This document shows positions 62,446 to 64,000 of a DNA stretch of 64,000 bases, piece after piece. Below the pieces are notes generated by a model, which ran no database searches, was not told where the DNA came from, and saw only the letters and a program-made list of their open reading frames with translations. Positions within the stretch are counted from its first letter, which is position 1, and each line of letters starts with the position of its first letter. Position numbers and translations under genes: made by a program. This DNA is from Wuchereria bancrofti (lineage: Eukaryota; Nematoda; Chromadorea; Rhabditida; Onchocercidae), in contig SSBO01000004.1 of the NCBI GenBank assembly GCA_005281725.1, positions 1,054,001 to 1,118,000 on the forward strand. Reading direction: 5' to 3'.

Positions 62446-63569
62446 GACTTTTAGACAGAGCCTCACTCTATTCCCAGGAGGAATCAGCACCACCACCATC
62501 CGTAACGACAGCATCCACCTCCGCCATACCAGCAAGTTCCTCATCTGCAGTACTAACAACAGCCTCTTTACCGTCCTCAGGTTCAAAGCACATTAAATGT
62601 GCTATCAATTTAGCCGCAATCACTAACCAGCAAGCAGTTGCCACTCCTGCCAAGATGTATTCGATACAGCATCAAACTCCTTTGCAGCCTAATGGCACTG
62701 CCACGAACGGTAAGTCGATCGGAACAACGACAGTGCTATCTTTTCTCATATTACTTCATCGAAAAAACAATTCAGAGCCTTCATGATAGCAATTAGCCAT
62801 TTAATCTTTAAAATAGTTATAAGAAATAAAGATATCGTCGGATGATGCAATATGAACGTAATACTATGATGTGCTCGAAGCTGGAAATATCTTATTATAA
62901 GTACCTAGGCTTTGTGATGAATTAGAAATGAAACAAGTTATTGTAGCAAGAAGCCACAGTCGTTCAACGGAAGGTTCCGGATCTGGTGGCTTAACTCCGT
63001 CGAATTCATCACAACAATCCGGTAGCACACAACCAACACAGCAGAACCATCAAATGCCACCAATGGGACAATTAGGTGTCGCACTGCAACAAGCAACCGG
63101 AATCGAAGCTCCACCAACCAGTTTCACCTTTAACAACTCTGGTTAACAGCTTTACACTTATTTATATATGATTATTCCTTGCCTCAAACGTGACGAGATG
63201 TAAGTGTGCGAGATCTCCATCACTGAGATTAGAAAACAGTACAGAGTTAAGAGACTAGATAGATATGATACCTTTTTGCATGATAGAGTTTGCATAGTGA
63301 TTGCGAGTAATGCTAGCTAGTATCAGTAGTAGGATTTCTGCGAATCCTCTGCTATGTTTTAACTGTAAGAATCTTGGAAAACTCAAATAACAGAAATGTA
63401 AAAATCAAATTACAATGACTTTTTTTGTTCATCAGTGCTGAGTACAGTGGAACTACTTGTTTACTGAAAATTGCAGATCTATTTTCGTCGTTTCCAACCA
63501 ATCATAACTTGCTGCAATATCAGATGAGACCCGAACTGATGGGTTTACCTGGATTTCGAACTGCTAATG
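62446..63569 (+). CDS. Unrecognised Ser/Gln/Pro-rich protein, internal exons, partial
   Basis: Three exons with clear signals and matching phase 1 at both ends: 62446-62709, 62947-63141 and 63477-63569. The first has a Ser/Thr/Ala-rich stretch (TTASTSAIPASSSSAVLTTA), then GSKHIKCAINLAAITNQQ. The second is Ser/Gly/Gln-rich (RSTEGSGSGGLTPSNSSQQS), then LGVALQQATGIEAPP. The third reads DLFSSFPTNHNLLQYQMRPE, LMGLPGFRTANG, and then GTACAT. Codon use and GC are clearly above the flanks, so it is coding. Low-complexity, Gln-rich composition suggests a transcription or RNA regulator; no domain is visible. Both ends lie elsewhere: no start codon fits the first exon and the last donor points beyond the window. 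All three exon lengths are multiples of three, so any could be skipped. Confidence 0.65.
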
Positions 63570-64000
63570 GTACATCTGTGAGCACGGTTCGATTTATTTT
63601 TATGAGTAAATAATTTTACAGCACACGGGAAATTAGAAAGATAAATTAAATTTTACCCAAATAATTTTAAGTAAATGACGCACGCTAATAAGTTAACATT
63701 TATCGGTGCACAATGATAGAATTTGAAGGAGCTAGCACTCACTATATATGCTGTAATACACATTTTAAATTTTTCATCTAAATAATTCGTGTCCTGAGAA
63801 AGAATTCCTGAACTTTTTTTGCAGACTTTTAAAAATTTGTAAAAAAACGCATTAAAAAAGAAAATTCTTAATAACAGTGTTACAGCAAATGACAACTGTC
63901 TTATCACATTGACATCGTAGGATTTAATACCTGATTTGGAGAAGCAATAATCTCTATCGATTACAGAGGTTTGGGAAGCTTTAAAATGGTCATTGATACA
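63570..64000. other. Intron of the right-edge gene, to window end
   Basis: No further exon is recognised before the edge. Confidence 0.4.

Overview
The window is a eukaryotic, intron-rich, AT-rich chromosome segment. The recognisable genes point to a nematode: an ODR-2/HOT-type Ly6 protein, a nematode-style Nanos, an EKL-1-like Tudor protein, introns of about 100-400 bp, and 3' splice-acceptor sequences a few bases upstream of most start codons, as expected if a spliced leader is trans-spliced there. Gene size, AT content and large gene-poor stretches fit a spirurid/filarial parasite, but the species is inference. All exon coordinates below were derived by hand from GT..AG signals, reading-phase continuity and similarity to remembered family members.

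Layout, left to right. 1-4.6 kb: the 3' part of the splicing factor TFIP11/STIP on +. 5.5-14.5 kb: three genes head-to-tail on -: TECR/ART-1 enoyl-CoA reductase (14.5-12.6 kb), translation factor eIF2B gamma (12.1-8.5 kb) and Nanos (7.8-5.5 kb). 15.2-16.2 kb: SNU13/15.5K on +. 16.2-21.7 kb: intergenic, with an unrecognised ORF, an LTR-like block and a tRNA-like box pair. 21.7-22.8 kb: an achaete-scute-like bHLH factor on +. 23.8-24.9 kb: TRAP-gamma/SSR3. 25.3-28.9 kb: a 14-exon Tudor-domain protein resembling EKL-1. 30.3-31.4 kb: a secreted phospholipase A2. 31.4-37.9 kb: no recognised gene. 37.9-39.2 kb: a GPI-anchored Ly6-like protein of the ODR-2/HOT type on +. 42.3-40.3 kb: the mitochondrial phosphatase PGAM5 on -. 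42.3-62.4 kb: a 20-kb stretch with microsatellites, a 15-bp minisatellite and only fragmentary exon-like pieces. 62.4 kb to the right edge: exons of an unrecognised Ser/Gln/Pro-rich protein on +, running out of the window.

Functionally the genes are mostly housekeeping (splicing: TFIP11 and SNU13; translation: eIF2B gamma; ER translocation and lipid synthesis: TRAP-gamma and TECR; mitochondria: PGAM5), with two probable germline regulators (Nanos and the Tudor protein). No CRISPR array, rRNA, intact tRNA or bacterial operon is seen. The points most worth checking are the widened first zinc knuckle of Nanos, two alternative 3' ends of the phospholipase gene (one lacking the CxCD segment), an intron in TFIP11 flanked by an 8-bp direct repeat, and the unidentified gene at the right edge.
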